Below the pieces are notes generated by a model that was not told the origin of the DNA, searched no databases, and saw only the letters and a program-made list of their open reading frames with translations. DNA of 54,033 nucleotides from CAVQFO01 sp963711725 (GTDB lineage Bacteria > Pseudomonadota > Gammaproteobacteria > Nitrococcales > Aquisalimonadaceae). Shown here piece after piece: positions 38,086 through 46,964 of the stretch (the first letter of the stretch is position 1; each line of letters opens with the position of its first letter). The stretch lies in the NCBI GenBank assembly GCA_963711725.1, contig CAVQFO010000054.1, positions 1-54,033 of the forward strand, in the 5' to 3' direction. The translations under genes and the position numbers were made by a program.

Positions 38086-39822
38086 ATGCCGATTCACAAC
38101 AGCGAAATCGCCGAGGAATTCAATACCCTGGCGGACCTGCTGGAGATTCAGGGTGCCAACGCCTTTCGCGTTCGCGCCTACCGCAATGCCGCCCGCGTAA
38201 TCCAGGGGCTTTCCCGCAGCGCCGCCGAGATGGTGGATTCGGACGAAGACCTGACTGACCTGCCCGGCATCGGCAAGGACCTCGCGGACAAGATCGCCAC
38301 TCTCGTCAAAACGGGCAAGCTGCCTCTGCTGGACGAGGTGGAGCAGGAAGTCCCGGAAGCCCTGTCCGACCTGATGGACGTGCAGGGGCTTGGACCCAAG
38401 CGGGTTCAGGCGCTCTACAAGGAACTGGGCGTGCGCAGCCTGGAGCAGCTCCGCGAGGCCGCCCAGCAGGGCCGCGTCGCCGGGCTTTCCGGTTTCGGGC
38501 GCAAGACCGAGCAGAAGATACTCGATGCGGTGGGGCGGCTCGGCGCCAGCCAGGGTGGCGGCAAGGAGGCGCGAACGCCGTGGTATCAGGCCCGGGAATT
38601 CGCCGAATCCCTGGCCGAACACTTGCGCCGGGCCGAAGACATAGGCCACGTCACGGTGGCCGGCAGCTATCGCCGCCGCAAGGAAACCGTGGGCGATCTG
38701 GATATCCTGGTGACCACCGATCATGCCGCCGCCGTGATGGATCGCTTCACGGCCTACGATGCCGTGGAAGAAATCGTCTCCAAGGGAACTACGCGCTCAA
38801 CAGTACGGTTACGCAATGGCTTACAAGTGGATCTTCGAGTGCTTTCCGAAGATAGTTACGGCGCAGCCCTGCATTATTTCACCGGCTCCAAGGCCCACAA
38901 TATCCGGATCCGCAAGCGCGGCGTGGAGCGCGATCTAAAGATCAACGAGTACGGCGTGTTCCAGGGCGACCAGCGTGTGGCCGGGCGCACGGAGGAGGAG
39001 GTCTTCGATGCGGTGGGCCTGCCGTTCATCGAGCCGGAGTTGCGGGAGGACCGGGGCGAGATTGAGGCGGCGGAGCAGGGCAGCCTGCCCAAGCTGATCA
39101 CCCTGGACGACATCCGTGGAGATCTGCACGCGCACACCACCGCCACCGACGGCCGCAATACCCTGGAGGAAATGGCGGAAGCCGCCCGCAAGCGCGGCTA
39201 CGACTACCTGGCCGTCACCGATCACACCAAGCGCGTCACCATGGCCCACGGCCTGGACGAAGACCGGCTGGCCAAGGCCGTCGACGCCATCGACCGGCTC
39301 AACGACCGCCTGGAGGGTTTCACCGTGCTCAAGGCGGCGGAGGTGGACATTCTCAAGGACGGGTCGCTGGACCTGCCCGATCGCATTCTCAAGCGGCTGG
39401 ACCTCACCGTGTGCTCCATCCACTACGACACCGGGTTATCCCGCAAGCGCCAGACCGAACGCATCGTCAAGGCCATGGATAACCCCCATTTCAATATTCT
39501 GGGACATCCGTCGGGCCGGTTGATCAACGAGCGCGAGCCTTACGAGGTGGACCTGGAAGCGGTGATGCGCGCCGCCGCCGAGCGTGGTTGTGTGCTGGAA
39601 GTCAACGGCCAGCCCAGCCGCATGGATCTCAGCGACGGCGACTGCATGCTGGCCCGGGAACTGGGCGTGCGGCTGGCCCTGTCGACGGATGCCCACGCCA
39701 CCGACCACCTCGCCTTCATGGAGCTGGCCGTGGGCCAGGCGCGGCGCGGTTGGGTCGAGCCGGAACAAGTTGTTAACACCAGAAAACTCAAGGACCTGCG
39801 GAAATTACTTAAACGTGATTGA
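38086..39822 (+). CDS. polX: Bacterial family X DNA polymerase with PHP exonuclease domain
   Basis: 578 residues from ATG 38086. Domain order: N-terminal 8-kDa-type helices (MPIHNSEIAEEFNTLADLLEIQG), two helix-hairpin-helix motifs (DLPGIGKDLADKI, VQGLGPKRV), the nucleotidyltransferase palm (VAGSYRRRKETVGDLDILV) and a C-terminal PHP domain (RGDLHAHTTATDGRNT, HPSGRLINEREPYEVD, LSTDAHATDHL). It fills short gaps in base-excision repair and has 3'-5' exonuclease or AP-endonuclease activity from the PHP domain. The gene is intact. Confidence 0.95.
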   Translation: MPIHNSEIAEEFNTLADLLEIQGANAFRVRAYRNAARVIQGLSRSAAEMVDSDEDLTDLPGIGKDLADKIATLVKTGKLPLLDEVEQEVPEALSDLMDVQGLGPKRVQALYKELGVRSLEQLREAAQQGRVAGLSGFGRKTEQKILDAVGRLGASQGGGKEARTPWYQAREFAESLAEHLRRAEDIGHVTVAGSYRRRKETVGDLDILVTTDHAAAVMDRFTAYDAVEEIVSKGTTRSTVRLRNGLQVDLRVLSEDSYGAALHYFTGSKAHNIRIRKRGVERDLKINEYGVFQGDQRVAGRTEEEVFDAVGLPFIEPELREDRGEIEAAEQGSLPKLITLDDIRGDLHAHTTATDGRNTLEEMAEAARKRGYDYLAVTDHTKRVTMAHGLDEDRLAKAVDAIDRLNDRLEGFTVLKAAEVDILKDGSLDLPDRILKRLDLTVCSIHYDTGLSRKRQTERIVKAMDNPHFNILGHPSGRLINEREPYEVDLEAVMRAAAERGCVLEVNGQPSRMDLSDGDCMLARELGVRLALSTDAHATDHLAFMELAVGQARRGWVEPEQVVNTRKLKDLRKLLKRD

Positions 39823-39850
39823 GCATCCGAAGCCATGACGCGGAGGAACC

Positions 39851-40060
39851 ATGAGCGAACACGCGTACAAGCACATTGAGATCACGGGCTCGTCGCCGGA
39901 CTCCCTGGATCAGGCCGTGCGCAACGCACTGCGCACCGCCAACAAGACGATTCACGGGATGCGCTGGTTCGAAGTCACCGACGTGCGGGGGCATGTGGAC
40001 AACGGCGACGTCGGCCATTGGCAGGTTACCGTGAAGATCGGGTTCACCCTGGACGGTTGA
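39851..40060 (+). CDS. Dodecin
   Basis: 69 residues from ATG 39851 with GGAGG upstream. It matches dodecin from end to end: YKHIEITGSSPDSLDQAVRNAL, then MRWFEVTDVRGHV and the C-terminal WQVTVKIGFTLDG. Dodecamers bind flavins (or CoA/FMN) and store them. A small zinc-ribbon gene follows closely. Confidence 0.95.
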   Translation: MSEHAYKHIEITGSSPDSLDQAVRNALRTANKTIHGMRWFEVTDVRGHVDNGDVGHWQVTVKIGFTLDG

Positions 40061-40097
40061 CGCTGCGCGCAAGCGCACACTCCAGAGGAGGACAGCC

Positions 40098-40328
40098 ATA
40101 CGTTGTGAGTCCTGCGGCAATGATTACGACAAGGCGTTCACCATCGAGATGAACGGCCGGCCGCACACTTTTGATTGCTTCGAATGCGCCATACACCCCC
40201 TGGCTCCGGAGTGCAGCATTTGCGGTTGCAAGACCATCGGTCACGGCGTGGAAAACGGCGGCACGCTCTACTGTTCGGCGCACTGCGCGCAGCAGGTCGG
40301 GGTGGGGGCGTTGGTCGATCGGGCGTGA
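40098..40328 (+). CDS. Small zinc-ribbon protein without a standard start codon
   Basis: Seventy-six codons read RCESCGNDYDKAF, HTFDCFECAIHPLAPECSICGCKTIGHG, YCSAHCAQQVG and end VDRA. Many C-x-x-C/H pairs (CESC, CFEC, CSIC, CSAHC) indicate zinc binding. The GAGGAGGAC site is well placed, but the codon 6 bases later is ATA (40098) where ATG is expected (ATACGTTGT for ATGCGTTGT). AUA initiation is possible but a base error is simpler. No ATG in this frame occurs before codon 18, so it is easy to miss. Confidence 0.65.
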   Translation: MRCESCGNDYDKAFTIEMNGRPHTFDCFECAIHPLAPECSICGCKTIGHGVENGGTLYCSAHCAQQVGVGALVDRA

Positions 40329-40453
40329 GACTCTGCCGGCGACGGACACCGCCCGGTTGGGTTAGTGCGAGGCGGCATGTAATGGAGCTATGATGGAGCA
40401 AAAGGGGGCGCGTCGGCAGCGGTACGCCCAGGAGGAGGAGTAGCGGCCGTCAG

Positions 40454-41686
40454 ATGCCGCACCAGACACAGAGAACGATGACTAAACCCGTTACCGCTAT
40501 CGAACGAAAGACCGGCCTGATTCTATCGGGCGGCGGCGCCCGCGCCGCATACCAGGTGGGGGTGCTCAAGGCGGTGGCGGATATCCTGCCGCGCAACGTG
40601 CACAACCCCTTCGACATCATCTGCGGCACCTCCGCCGGCGCCATCAATGCGACTGCCGTGGCTACCCACGCCGCGCGCTTTCGCCAGGGCGTTCGCGGCC
40701 TGGAGCAGGTGTGGCGCAACTTCTCCGCCGAGCAGGTCTACCGCACCGGCACGGCATCGATGCTGAAACGCTCGGGCCAGTGGCTGAGCGCCATCTTCCT
40801 GGGCGGCTTCGGCGCCGAGCGCCCGCTCTCGCTGCTGGACAACACGCCGCTGCGGGAAATGCTGATCCGCAGCATGCGCTTCGAGAAGATCCAGGAAGCC
40901 ATCGACGAGGGCAATCTTCGAGCCTTCAGCATCACCGCGTCCGGGTACAACAGCGGCGAGTCCGTGAGCTTCTTTCAGGGCGCCGAAGACCTGGCCGGCT
41001 GGCGGCGGGCGCGGCGACTGGGCGTGCGCACGAAACTGGGAATCGACCACCTGATGGCATCCTCCGCCATCCCGGCGGTGTTCCCCGCGGTGCGCATCAA
41101 CCGCGAATACTTCGGCGATGGCTCCGTGCGGCAGGTCGCGCCCATCAGCCCGGCGTTGCACCTCGGCGCCGACCGGGTGATGGTCATCGGCGTCAGCGGC
41201 AACCTGGACGGTCCGCGGCCGCGCGACGGCAAGGGCCCGGGGTATCCCTCGGTGGCGCAGGTGATGGGCCACCTGCTCAACAGCGCCTTCCTCGACACCC
41301 TGGAGAGCGACGTGGAGCGCCTCGAGCGGGTCAACCACACCATCAGCCTGATTCCCCCGAAGGTCCGGGCCCGGGAAGGCGTGGAACTGCGTCCCGTGGA
41401 CGTACTGGTGATCTCTCCCAGCGAGCAGCTCGACGAAATCGCCGCCGCCTATTCCCGCGAACTGCCTCGCGTGCTGCGTTTCTTCCTGCGCGGAAGCGGC
41501 GCCACCACCGGCCAGGGCTCCACCATCATCAGCTACCTGCTGTTCGAGGAAGGCTTCTGCCGCGCCCTGATGGAACTCGGCTACAACGACGCCATCCGCC
41601 GGGAGAACGAAATCCTCCGTTTCCTGGGCTTCGACCCCGTGGAGATCCACGGAATGGCCGGCATGACCCCCTCGGACGTCTGCTGA
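40454..41686 (+). CDS. Patatin-like phospholipase
   Basis: 410 residues from ATG 40454; AGGAGGAGGAG lies 12 bases upstream, and a second ATG at 40478 is possible. The catalytic dyad motifs are visible: LSGGGARAAYQVGVL (oxyanion hole), GTSAGAINA with the nucleophile Ser, and the acidic DGS in FGDGSVRQVAP. The C-terminal domain is longer than in minimal patatins. It is probably cytoplasmic and hydrolyses phospholipids or acyl esters. A cluster of REP-like repeats follows. Confidence 0.9.
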   Translation: MPHQTQRTMTKPVTAIERKTGLILSGGGARAAYQVGVLKAVADILPRNVHNPFDIICGTSAGAINATAVATHAARFRQGVRGLEQVWRNFSAEQVYRTGTASMLKRSGQWLSAIFLGGFGAERPLSLLDNTPLREMLIRSMRFEKIQEAIDEGNLRAFSITASGYNSGESVSFFQGAEDLAGWRRARRLGVRTKLGIDHLMASSAIPAVFPAVRINREYFGDGSVRQVAPISPALHLGADRVMVIGVSGNLDGPRPRDGKGPGYPSVAQVMGHLLNSAFLDTLESDVERLERVNHTISLIPPKVRAREGVELRPVDVLVISPSEQLDEIAAAYSRELPRVLRFFLRGSGATTGQGSTIISYLLFEEGFCRALMELGYNDAIRRENEILRFLGFDPVEIHGMAGMTPSDVC

Positions 41687-41711
41687 AAACCCCCGCCGAT
41701 CCCCAATATGT

Positions 41712-41870
41712 TGTAGGAGCGGCGCTCCACGCCGCGAATGCTGAACGACACGCCTTCTCGTGTAGGAGCGGTCGTATCGACCGCGAACGGCCCCCCTCAG
41801 AACACGAAGCCCCCACAAAGCCCCGCCTACGGAATCCTCATGTAGGAGCGGCGCTCCCCGCCGCGAATTT
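41712..41870. repeat. Cluster of three REP-like palindromes, family B
   Basis: Three copies of TGTAGGAGCGG...CGAA occur: 41712-41740 and 41841-41870 (TGTAGGAGCGGCGCTCC then CCGCGAA) and 41761-41790 (TGTAGGAGCGGTCGTATCGACC form). All read in the same direction after the patatin stop. A fourth, at 43553-43580, is the right half of a copy split by the IS110-type element. I see no gene here. Confidence 0.7.
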
Positions 41871-42039
41871 TGACCGCTTCAGGACACGAAGCTCACGAAG
41901 ATTCCACGAAGAACCACAAAGCCAAGCCTACGAAAATCGTCCCATGTAGACATTATGGATTGACCTGCCCACCTCAACGTTCGTGGGTTACGTTGAGAGG
42001 GCAAACCATAAACGCAGAGCCACATTGAGGGGGCAGGTC

Positions 42040-43255
42040 ATGGAGCAGTTTACAGTAGAACGGGTACGAGGCGTGGAGCTGGCGACGGGGCTGGCCGGAG
42101 TTGAGCGGGCGCTGGAGGCGGTGAGTGTCTACGGGGCGTACGTTGGGCTGGATGTTCACAAGGAGACGATTGCAATCGCGGTGGCCGAGTGCGGTCGCGC
42201 GCAGCCCGAGTATCAGGGCGAAATCAAGAACACGCCCAAGGCGATCGCTAAGCTGATCGATCGGCTGAGTGCGAAGTACGGCGGTGAGCAGTTGCTGTTC
42301 GTCTACGAGGCGGGCCCCTGCGGGTACGGGCTGTATCGACAGATTACCGCCTGCGGGCATGCCTGCGAGGTCGTCGCCCCGTCGCTGATTCCGCGCAAGG
42401 CCGGCGATCGCGTGAAGACGGATCGGCGCGATGCGCAAAGCCTCTCGCGACTCGCGCGCTCGGGCGAGCTCACGGCGGTGTGGGTTCCGGGTCAGGAGCA
42501 GGAGGCGATTCGGGATCTCACCCGAGCGCGCGAGGACATGAAGGCCATCGAGACGAAGGCGCGGCAACGGCTGGGGGCTTTTCTCCTGCGTCACGGCCAA
42601 GTCTATGCGCAGGGCAAGAGCCGCTGGACGCAGACCCACTTCCGCTGGCTCGAGACGGTGACGTTCGACTCGCCCATCCAGCAGATCGTATTGCAGGAGT
42701 ACATCGAGGCGGTCAAGGAGGCGCAGCGCCGGGTTGCTGGGCTCGAGGATCAGATGCGCGCGGCGCTCTCAAGCTGGTCGCTCACGCCCGTGGTCGAGGC
42801 GTTGATGGCGCTACGCGGTGTGAGCATGATCACGGCGATGACGGTGCTCGCCGAGCTCGGCGATATTAGCCGCTTCGACTCGCCCCGCCAGCTGATGGCG
42901 TACCTGGGCCTGGTGCCCAGCGAGCACTCCAGCGGGCAGACCCGCCGTCAGGGGGGATCACCAAGACCGGCAACGGCCACGTCGCCGGGTGCTGGTGGAG
43001 GCGGCTTGGAACTACCGCTTCCCGGCGCGCAAGACACGCTGTATCGAGCGGAGGGCTGCGCTGACCTCGCCACGGGTGCAGGCCATCGCTTGGCAGGCGC
43101 AAAAACGCCTGTGCGGTCGCTATCGCAGCCTGATCGAGAGCGGCAAGATCAAGCAGCAGGTCACCACGGCGGTGGCGCGCGAGCTGGCCGGCTTTATCTG
43201 GGCGATCGCCTGCGAGGCGATGGGCAAAGCGCATGGCAGCCGTGCCACCGCCTAG
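42040..43255 (+). CDS. IS110-family transposase (two frameshifts)
   Basis: ATG 42040 follows GAGGGGGCAGG. The DEDD domain starts YVGLDVHKETIAIAV, with LLFVYEAGPCGYGLYRQ, KTDRRDAQSL and the C-terminal Transposase_20 region VEALMALRGVSMITAMTVLAELGDISRF, LMAYLGLVPSEHSSG. After RRQGG, a G-run (42953-42958) is one base short, and about 30 bases later one more base is missing. The remaining 88 codons, with the catalytic-serine-type region VLVEAAWNYRF, complete a normal length of about 400 residues. Either broken or two sequencing deletions. Confidence 0.8.
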
Positions 43256-43537
43256 CGCCTGAGCAGCCAGCAACCACTAGAGAGCAATGCAATCAGTGTC
43301 TTCGGGCCAGGGTATGGAGGGCCGGTAGGAGAACCCCTGGCGCTCCTATGAGGCGCTCTCCTTTGGGAGAGACGACCCTCGCCTGTAGAGAAGGGCAGCT
43401 CCGCGACGAAGTGAAGTCCGGTCGGTAACCAACCCACGTATATCAGAGTGATCCACCGTCGCAGTTCGCCTTCCGTACCCTGACCCGAAGACATTGAAAA
43501 GGACATCCATTACCGAAAAATCAGTGCCAATAGTTGA
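43256..43537 (+). ncRNA. Predicted 3' non-coding region with bridge/seek RNA
   Basis: The 280 bases between the transposase stop and the right inverted repeat contain no reading frame. Elements of the IS1111 group are known to encode their guide (bridge or seek) RNA in this place. Inside are GTAGGAG (43325-43331) and CGCTCCTA (43341-43348). The first equals part of the target repeat TGTAGGAGCGG; the second is the reverse complement of TAGGAGCG in the same target. This is what the two arms of a target-binding loop should look like. RNA boundaries cannot be drawn from sequence alone. Confidence 0.45.
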
Positions 43538-43630
43538 CAGGTCAATCCATATCAGGAGCGGCGCTCCCCGCCGCGAACCGCCACACACCCACTCCCTCCA
43601 ATACCCACCCACACCCTAGATGACAACCCG

Positions 43631-43658
43631 TTGACATGCCCATCTATTGGGTTATGCT
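43631..43658 (+). promoter_or_regulatory. Probable sigma-70 promoter of nrdJab
   Basis: TTGACA (43631-43636) and TATGCT (43653-43658) are 16 bases apart, 125 bases before the nrdJa ATG. The leader is AT-rich and has a possible stem TATGTTG (43707-43713) with CAACATA (43733-43739). I found no cobalamin riboswitch box and no convincing NrdR box pair in the leader. Confidence 0.5.
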
Positions 43659-43783
43659 CTTGGTCGAACCCCAACATGTAGGGGGTCCGGGTGAATAATT
43701 TGTTCATATGTTGTGGATAAGGCCGAAAAATTCAACATACTCGCGGCCTTAACCAACAAAGCTCAGAGCGAGGGGGAGTGTTA

Positions 43784-45940
43784 ATGAAAACCGCAGCCAA
43801 TGTGCGCGCGCTGCCCAATGCCGTCGCCGATATTCCGGTCCAGAGCGCATCGCTGGACATCTGGGACAAGAAGTATCGGCTCAAGGCCAAGGACGGGCGC
43901 ATCATCGATGAGACGGTAGACGACACCTACAAGCGTGTGGCGCGTGCCTTGGCGGACGTGGAGGAAACCAAGGAAAAGCGCGAGGAATGGTATGAGCGCT
44001 TCCTGTGGGCCTTGCGCCACGGCGCCATCCCGGCCGGACGCATCACGTCCAACGCCGGCGCCCAGGAACACAAGCCGGCCACCTCCACGATCAACTGCAC
44101 GGTCTCCGGCACCGTCCGCGATTCCATGGACGAGATCCTCAAGAAGGTCCATGAGGCGGGCCTGACGCTGAAGGCCGGTTGCGGCATCGGTTACGAGTTC
44201 TCCACGCTGCGGCACAAGGGCGCCTATGTGTCCGGCGCGGGCGCCTACACCTCCGGCTCCCTGTCCTTCATGGATATCTACGACAAGATGTGTTTCACGG
44301 TGTCCTCCGCCGGCGGCCGCCGCGGCGCCCAGATGGCCACCTTCGACGTGGGTCACCCGGACGTGCTGGATTTCGTGCGCGCCAAGCGTGAAGACGGCCG
44401 GCTGCGTCAGTTCAACCTCTCCCTGCTGATTACCGACGAATTCATGAAGGCCGTGGGCGAGGGCGCCGACTGGCCGCTGGCCTTCCCCCTGACCGCCAAG
44501 GAAGTGGAAGACGAGAACATCGACCTCAGCGACAAGAGCTCGGTGATCTGGCGCGAATGGCCGGTGCACGACGGCTACGTCACCGACGGCAAGGGCCTGG
44601 TGGCCTGCCGCATCCAGCGCACGATCAAGGCCCAGCGCCTCTGGGACCTGATCATGTCCTCCACCTACGATTTCGCCGAGCCCGGGTTCATCCTCATCGA
44701 CCGCGTCAACGAGATGAACAACAACTGGTTCTGCGAGAACATCCGCGCGACCAACCCGTGCGGCGAACAACCGCTTCCCCCCTATGGCGCCTGCCTGCTG
44801 GGCTCGGTCAACCTCACCAAGTTCGTTCGCGAGCCCTTCACCGAGAAGGCCTATTTCGACTGGGAGGAATACCGCGAAGTGGTGCGCGTGTTCACCCGCA
44901 TGCTGGACAACGTGGTGGAGATCAACGGCCTGCCGCTGGACACCCAGCGCGGCGAGATCATGCGCAAGCGCCGCCACGGCATGGGCTTCCTGGGCCTGGG
45001 CTCCACGATCACCATGCTGCGCATGAAATACGGCGAGGATAAGTCCCTGGAGTTCACCGAGCAGGTGGCCCGGGAAATGGCCCTGGCCGGCTGGCAGACC
45101 GGCCTGGAACTGGCCAAGGAAAAAGGCCCGGCCCCCATCATGGACGAGGACTTCAAAGTCACCGCCGAGATGCTGGTCCAGCGCCCGGAGATGGTCGTCG
45201 ACGGCTACAAGGTGGGCGATACCATCAAGGGCCGCGTGCTGCATAGCCGCTACAGCCGCTACATGCAGCAGGTCGCCGAGGTCGACAAGTCCCTGGTGGA
45301 CCAGTTGATGGAGACCGGCGCGCGCTTCACGCACCACAGCTCCATCGCCCCCACCGGCACCATCTCCCTGTCCCTGGCCAACAACGCCAGCAACGGCATC
45401 GAGCCCAGCTTCGCCCATCACTACTTCCGCAACGTGATTCGCGAGGGCAAGAAGTCCAAGGAAAAGGTGGACGTGTTCTCCATGGAGCTGCTGGCCTACC
45501 GGCACTTCATCAACCAGGAGGCCCTGCCGGACAAGGAAGGCGGCGATAACGACCTGCCCGATTACTTCATCACGGCGGACGACATCACGCCCAAGGAACA
45601 CGTGGACATCCAGGCCGCGGCTCAGAAGTGGGTGGATTCCAGCATCTCCAAGACGGCCAATGTCCCCACGGACTACGCCTTCGAGGATTTCAAGGACATC
45701 TACTGGTACGCCTACGAGCAGGGCCTCAAGGGCTGCACCACCTTCCGCTTCAACCCCGAGGCCTTCCAGGGCGTGCTGGTCAAGGAGAAAGACCTGGCCA
45801 ACACCACCTACCGCTTCGTGCTGGACGACGGCTCCATCATGGAAGTCGCGGGCAATGAAGAGATTGAATACGACGGCGAAATGCACACCGCCGGCAACCT
45901 GTTCGACGCCCTCAAGGAAGGCTACTACGGCAAGTTCTAA
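43784..45940 (+). CDS. nrdJ: Adenosylcobalamin-dependent ribonucleotide reductase, catalytic subunit NrdJa
   Basis: 718 residues; ATG 43784 follows AGGGGGAG. It reduces ribonucleotides to deoxyribonucleotides with an AdoCbl-generated thiyl radical, independent of oxygen. Motifs: INCTVSGTV (redox cysteine), KAGCGIGYEFS, ATNPCGEQPLPPYGACLLGS with the radical/active-site Cys in NPCGE, and SSIAPTGTISL. The C-terminal part that carries the shuttle cysteines is missing; it is supplied by the next gene, as in the split NrdJa/NrdJb of Pseudomonas. The gene is intact and highly conserved in appearance. Confidence 0.95.
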   Translation: MKTAANVRALPNAVADIPVQSASLDIWDKKYRLKAKDGRIIDETVDDTYKRVARALADVEETKEKREEWYERFLWALRHGAIPAGRITSNAGAQEHKPATSTINCTVSGTVRDSMDEILKKVHEAGLTLKAGCGIGYEFSTLRHKGAYVSGAGAYTSGSLSFMDIYDKMCFTVSSAGGRRGAQMATFDVGHPDVLDFVRAKREDGRLRQFNLSLLITDEFMKAVGEGADWPLAFPLTAKEVEDENIDLSDKSSVIWREWPVHDGYVTDGKGLVACRIQRTIKAQRLWDLIMSSTYDFAEPGFILIDRVNEMNNNWFCENIRATNPCGEQPLPPYGACLLGSVNLTKFVREPFTEKAYFDWEEYREVVRVFTRMLDNVVEINGLPLDTQRGEIMRKRRHGMGFLGLGSTITMLRMKYGEDKSLEFTEQVAREMALAGWQTGLELAKEKGPAPIMDEDFKVTAEMLVQRPEMVVDGYKVGDTIKGRVLHSRYSRYMQQVAEVDKSLVDQLMETGARFTHHSSIAPTGTISLSLANNASNGIEPSFAHHYFRNVIREGKKSKEKVDVFSMELLAYRHFINQEALPDKEGGDNDLPDYFITADDITPKEHVDIQAAAQKWVDSSISKTANVPTDYAFEDFKDIYWYAYEQGLKGCTTFRFNPEAFQGVLVKEKDLANTTYRFVLDDGSIMEVAGNEEIEYDGEMHTAGNLFDALKEGYYGKF

Positions 45941-45966
45941 CGGGGACTACAAGGAATACGAGGTAT

Positions 45967-46671
45967 ATGACAATGGCTATCAAGATCGACAAGAAAATCG
46001 TCGGCTATGAGGTGGTCAAGGACGTCCCCGAATCCGGCAAGACCGGGGAAGCCGCCAACCAGCCCGACATCGAGCACATGCACGAATCCGTGCAGCGCCC
46101 GGAAGCGCTGGAAGGGTCCACCTACAAGATCAAGACGCCGCTCTCCGAGCACGCGCTGTACGTCACCATCAACGACATCGTGCTCAACCCGGGCACCGAA
46201 CACGAAGCGCGCCGTCCCTTCGAGCTGTTCATCAACTCGAAGAACATGGATCACTTCCAGTGGATCGTCGCGCTCACCCGGATCGCCTCCGCCGTGTTCC
46301 GCAAAGGCGGCGATTGCACCTTCCTGGCCGAAGAGCTCAAGGCCGTGTTCGACCCCAAGGGCGGCTACTTCAAAAAGGGCGGCAAGTTCATGCCCTCGCT
46401 GGTGGCCGAGATCGGCGACGTGATCGAAATCCACCTCCGCAAGATCGGCATGATCGACCCGGAAGTCCTGGACGAACACCAGAAGGCCTTCATCGAGCAA
46501 AAGAAGGCCGAGCTGGAAAAGGCCGCTGCCAAGGAGGCCGTGGAATCCTCCGAAGGTAGCAGCGATTACCCGGCCAACGCGCAGCTCTGCAAGAAGTGCC
46601 ACACCAAGGCCATGATTCAGATGGATGGGTGTTTGACTTGTTTGAGTTGTGGGGATTCTAAGTGCGGCTAA
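45967..46671 (+). CDS. NrdJb: C-terminal TSCPD/zinc subunit of class II ribonucleotide reductase
   Basis: 234 residues from ATG 45967 (or 45973), 26 bases after nrdJa. The middle has the TSCPD-type fold seen at the C-terminus of one-piece NrdJ (TPLSEHALYVTINDI, RPFELFINSKNMDHFQW). A Lys/Glu-rich linker precedes the zinc/shuttle cysteines CKKC, CLTCLSCGDSKC at the end. It carries reducing equivalents to the NrdJa active site. A strong terminator follows. Confidence 0.88.
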   Translation: MTMAIKIDKKIVGYEVVKDVPESGKTGEAANQPDIEHMHESVQRPEALEGSTYKIKTPLSEHALYVTINDIVLNPGTEHEARRPFELFINSKNMDHFQWIVALTRIASAVFRKGGDCTFLAEELKAVFDPKGGYFKKGGKFMPSLVAEIGDVIEIHLRKIGMIDPEVLDEHQKAFIEQKKAELEKAAAKEAVESSEGSSDYPANAQLCKKCHTKAMIQMDGCLTCLSCGDSKCG

Positions 46672-46720
46672 GCTGTAAGGGATAGATTGCCGGGCGCAGG
46701 GCTGCGCTGGAGATGAGGAA

Positions 46721-46748
46721 GCCCGGCTCGGTGAGTCGGGCTTTTTTT
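46721..46748 (+). terminator. Rho-independent terminator of nrdJab
   Basis: GCCCGGCTC, GGT loop, GAGTCGGGC form a 9-base stem with one mismatch, followed by T7 (46742-46748). It lies 50 bases after the nrdJb stop. It marks the end of the core region before the cassette array. Confidence 0.9.
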
Positions 46749-46944
46749 GTGGGGGTGGGGTGGTTTGAGTGGACTCGGAGGGGGTGGCGTTCAATATCGC
46801 TATTCCGGGTTTTGCTCTTGGGGGGAATGGTGTGTGCCTCGATGGAGTGGGTGGTAGGTTATTGAGTTATCTGGTGGTGTCGGTGTTAGGACCCGGTGGA
46901 GCAAGAGGGGGGTTCGCCGTGATATTGAGTGATATCCGGAAAGT

Positions 46945-46964
46945 TTCCGTGTTTAAACACGGAA
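46945..46964. repeat. Perfect 20-base palindrome upstream of the cassette array
   Basis: TTCCGTGTTTAAACACGGAA is a perfect palindrome, flanked by GGAAAG and TTTTTCCG that extend the symmetry. It ends 18 bases before a GTTAGCG core-like site (46983-46989) that precedes cassette 1. It may be a terminator, an operator or a remnant of an attachment site. The gap from 46749 to 47002 contains no gene that I can support. Confidence 0.5.

Larger units (their letters stand above)
41950..43552 (+). mobile_element. IS110-family element, IS1111-like, inserted in a REP-like repeat
   Basis: About 1.6 kb. Subterminal 13-base inverted repeats ATGGATTGACCTG lie at 41955-41967 and (inverted) 43538-43550. There is a single IS110-type transposase gene, little 5' non-coding sequence (about 90 bases) and about 280 bases after it. 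Subterminal repeats and a long 3' non-coding end fit the IS1111 group. The left flank ends CATGTAG and the right begins AGGAGCGGCGCTCC; joined, they give a family B REP-like repeat, so this is the target. No clear direct repeat, as usual for IS110. Exact ends are uncertain by a few bases. Confidence 0.8.

Noticed and set aside
42940..43000. Programmed frameshift in the IS110 transposase
   Set aside because: Two separate deletions 30 bases apart are needed, and IS110-family transposases are normally made from one frame.
43659..43783. Cobalamin riboswitch before nrdJ
   Set aside because: I could not find a B12 box or the expected multi-helix architecture in this short AT-rich leader.
43781..45886. 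701-codon open frame antisense to nrdJa
   Set aside because: It is a shadow of the GC-rich codon pattern of nrdJa. Its product has no motif and is His/Val/Ala/Gly-rich like other antisense frames here.
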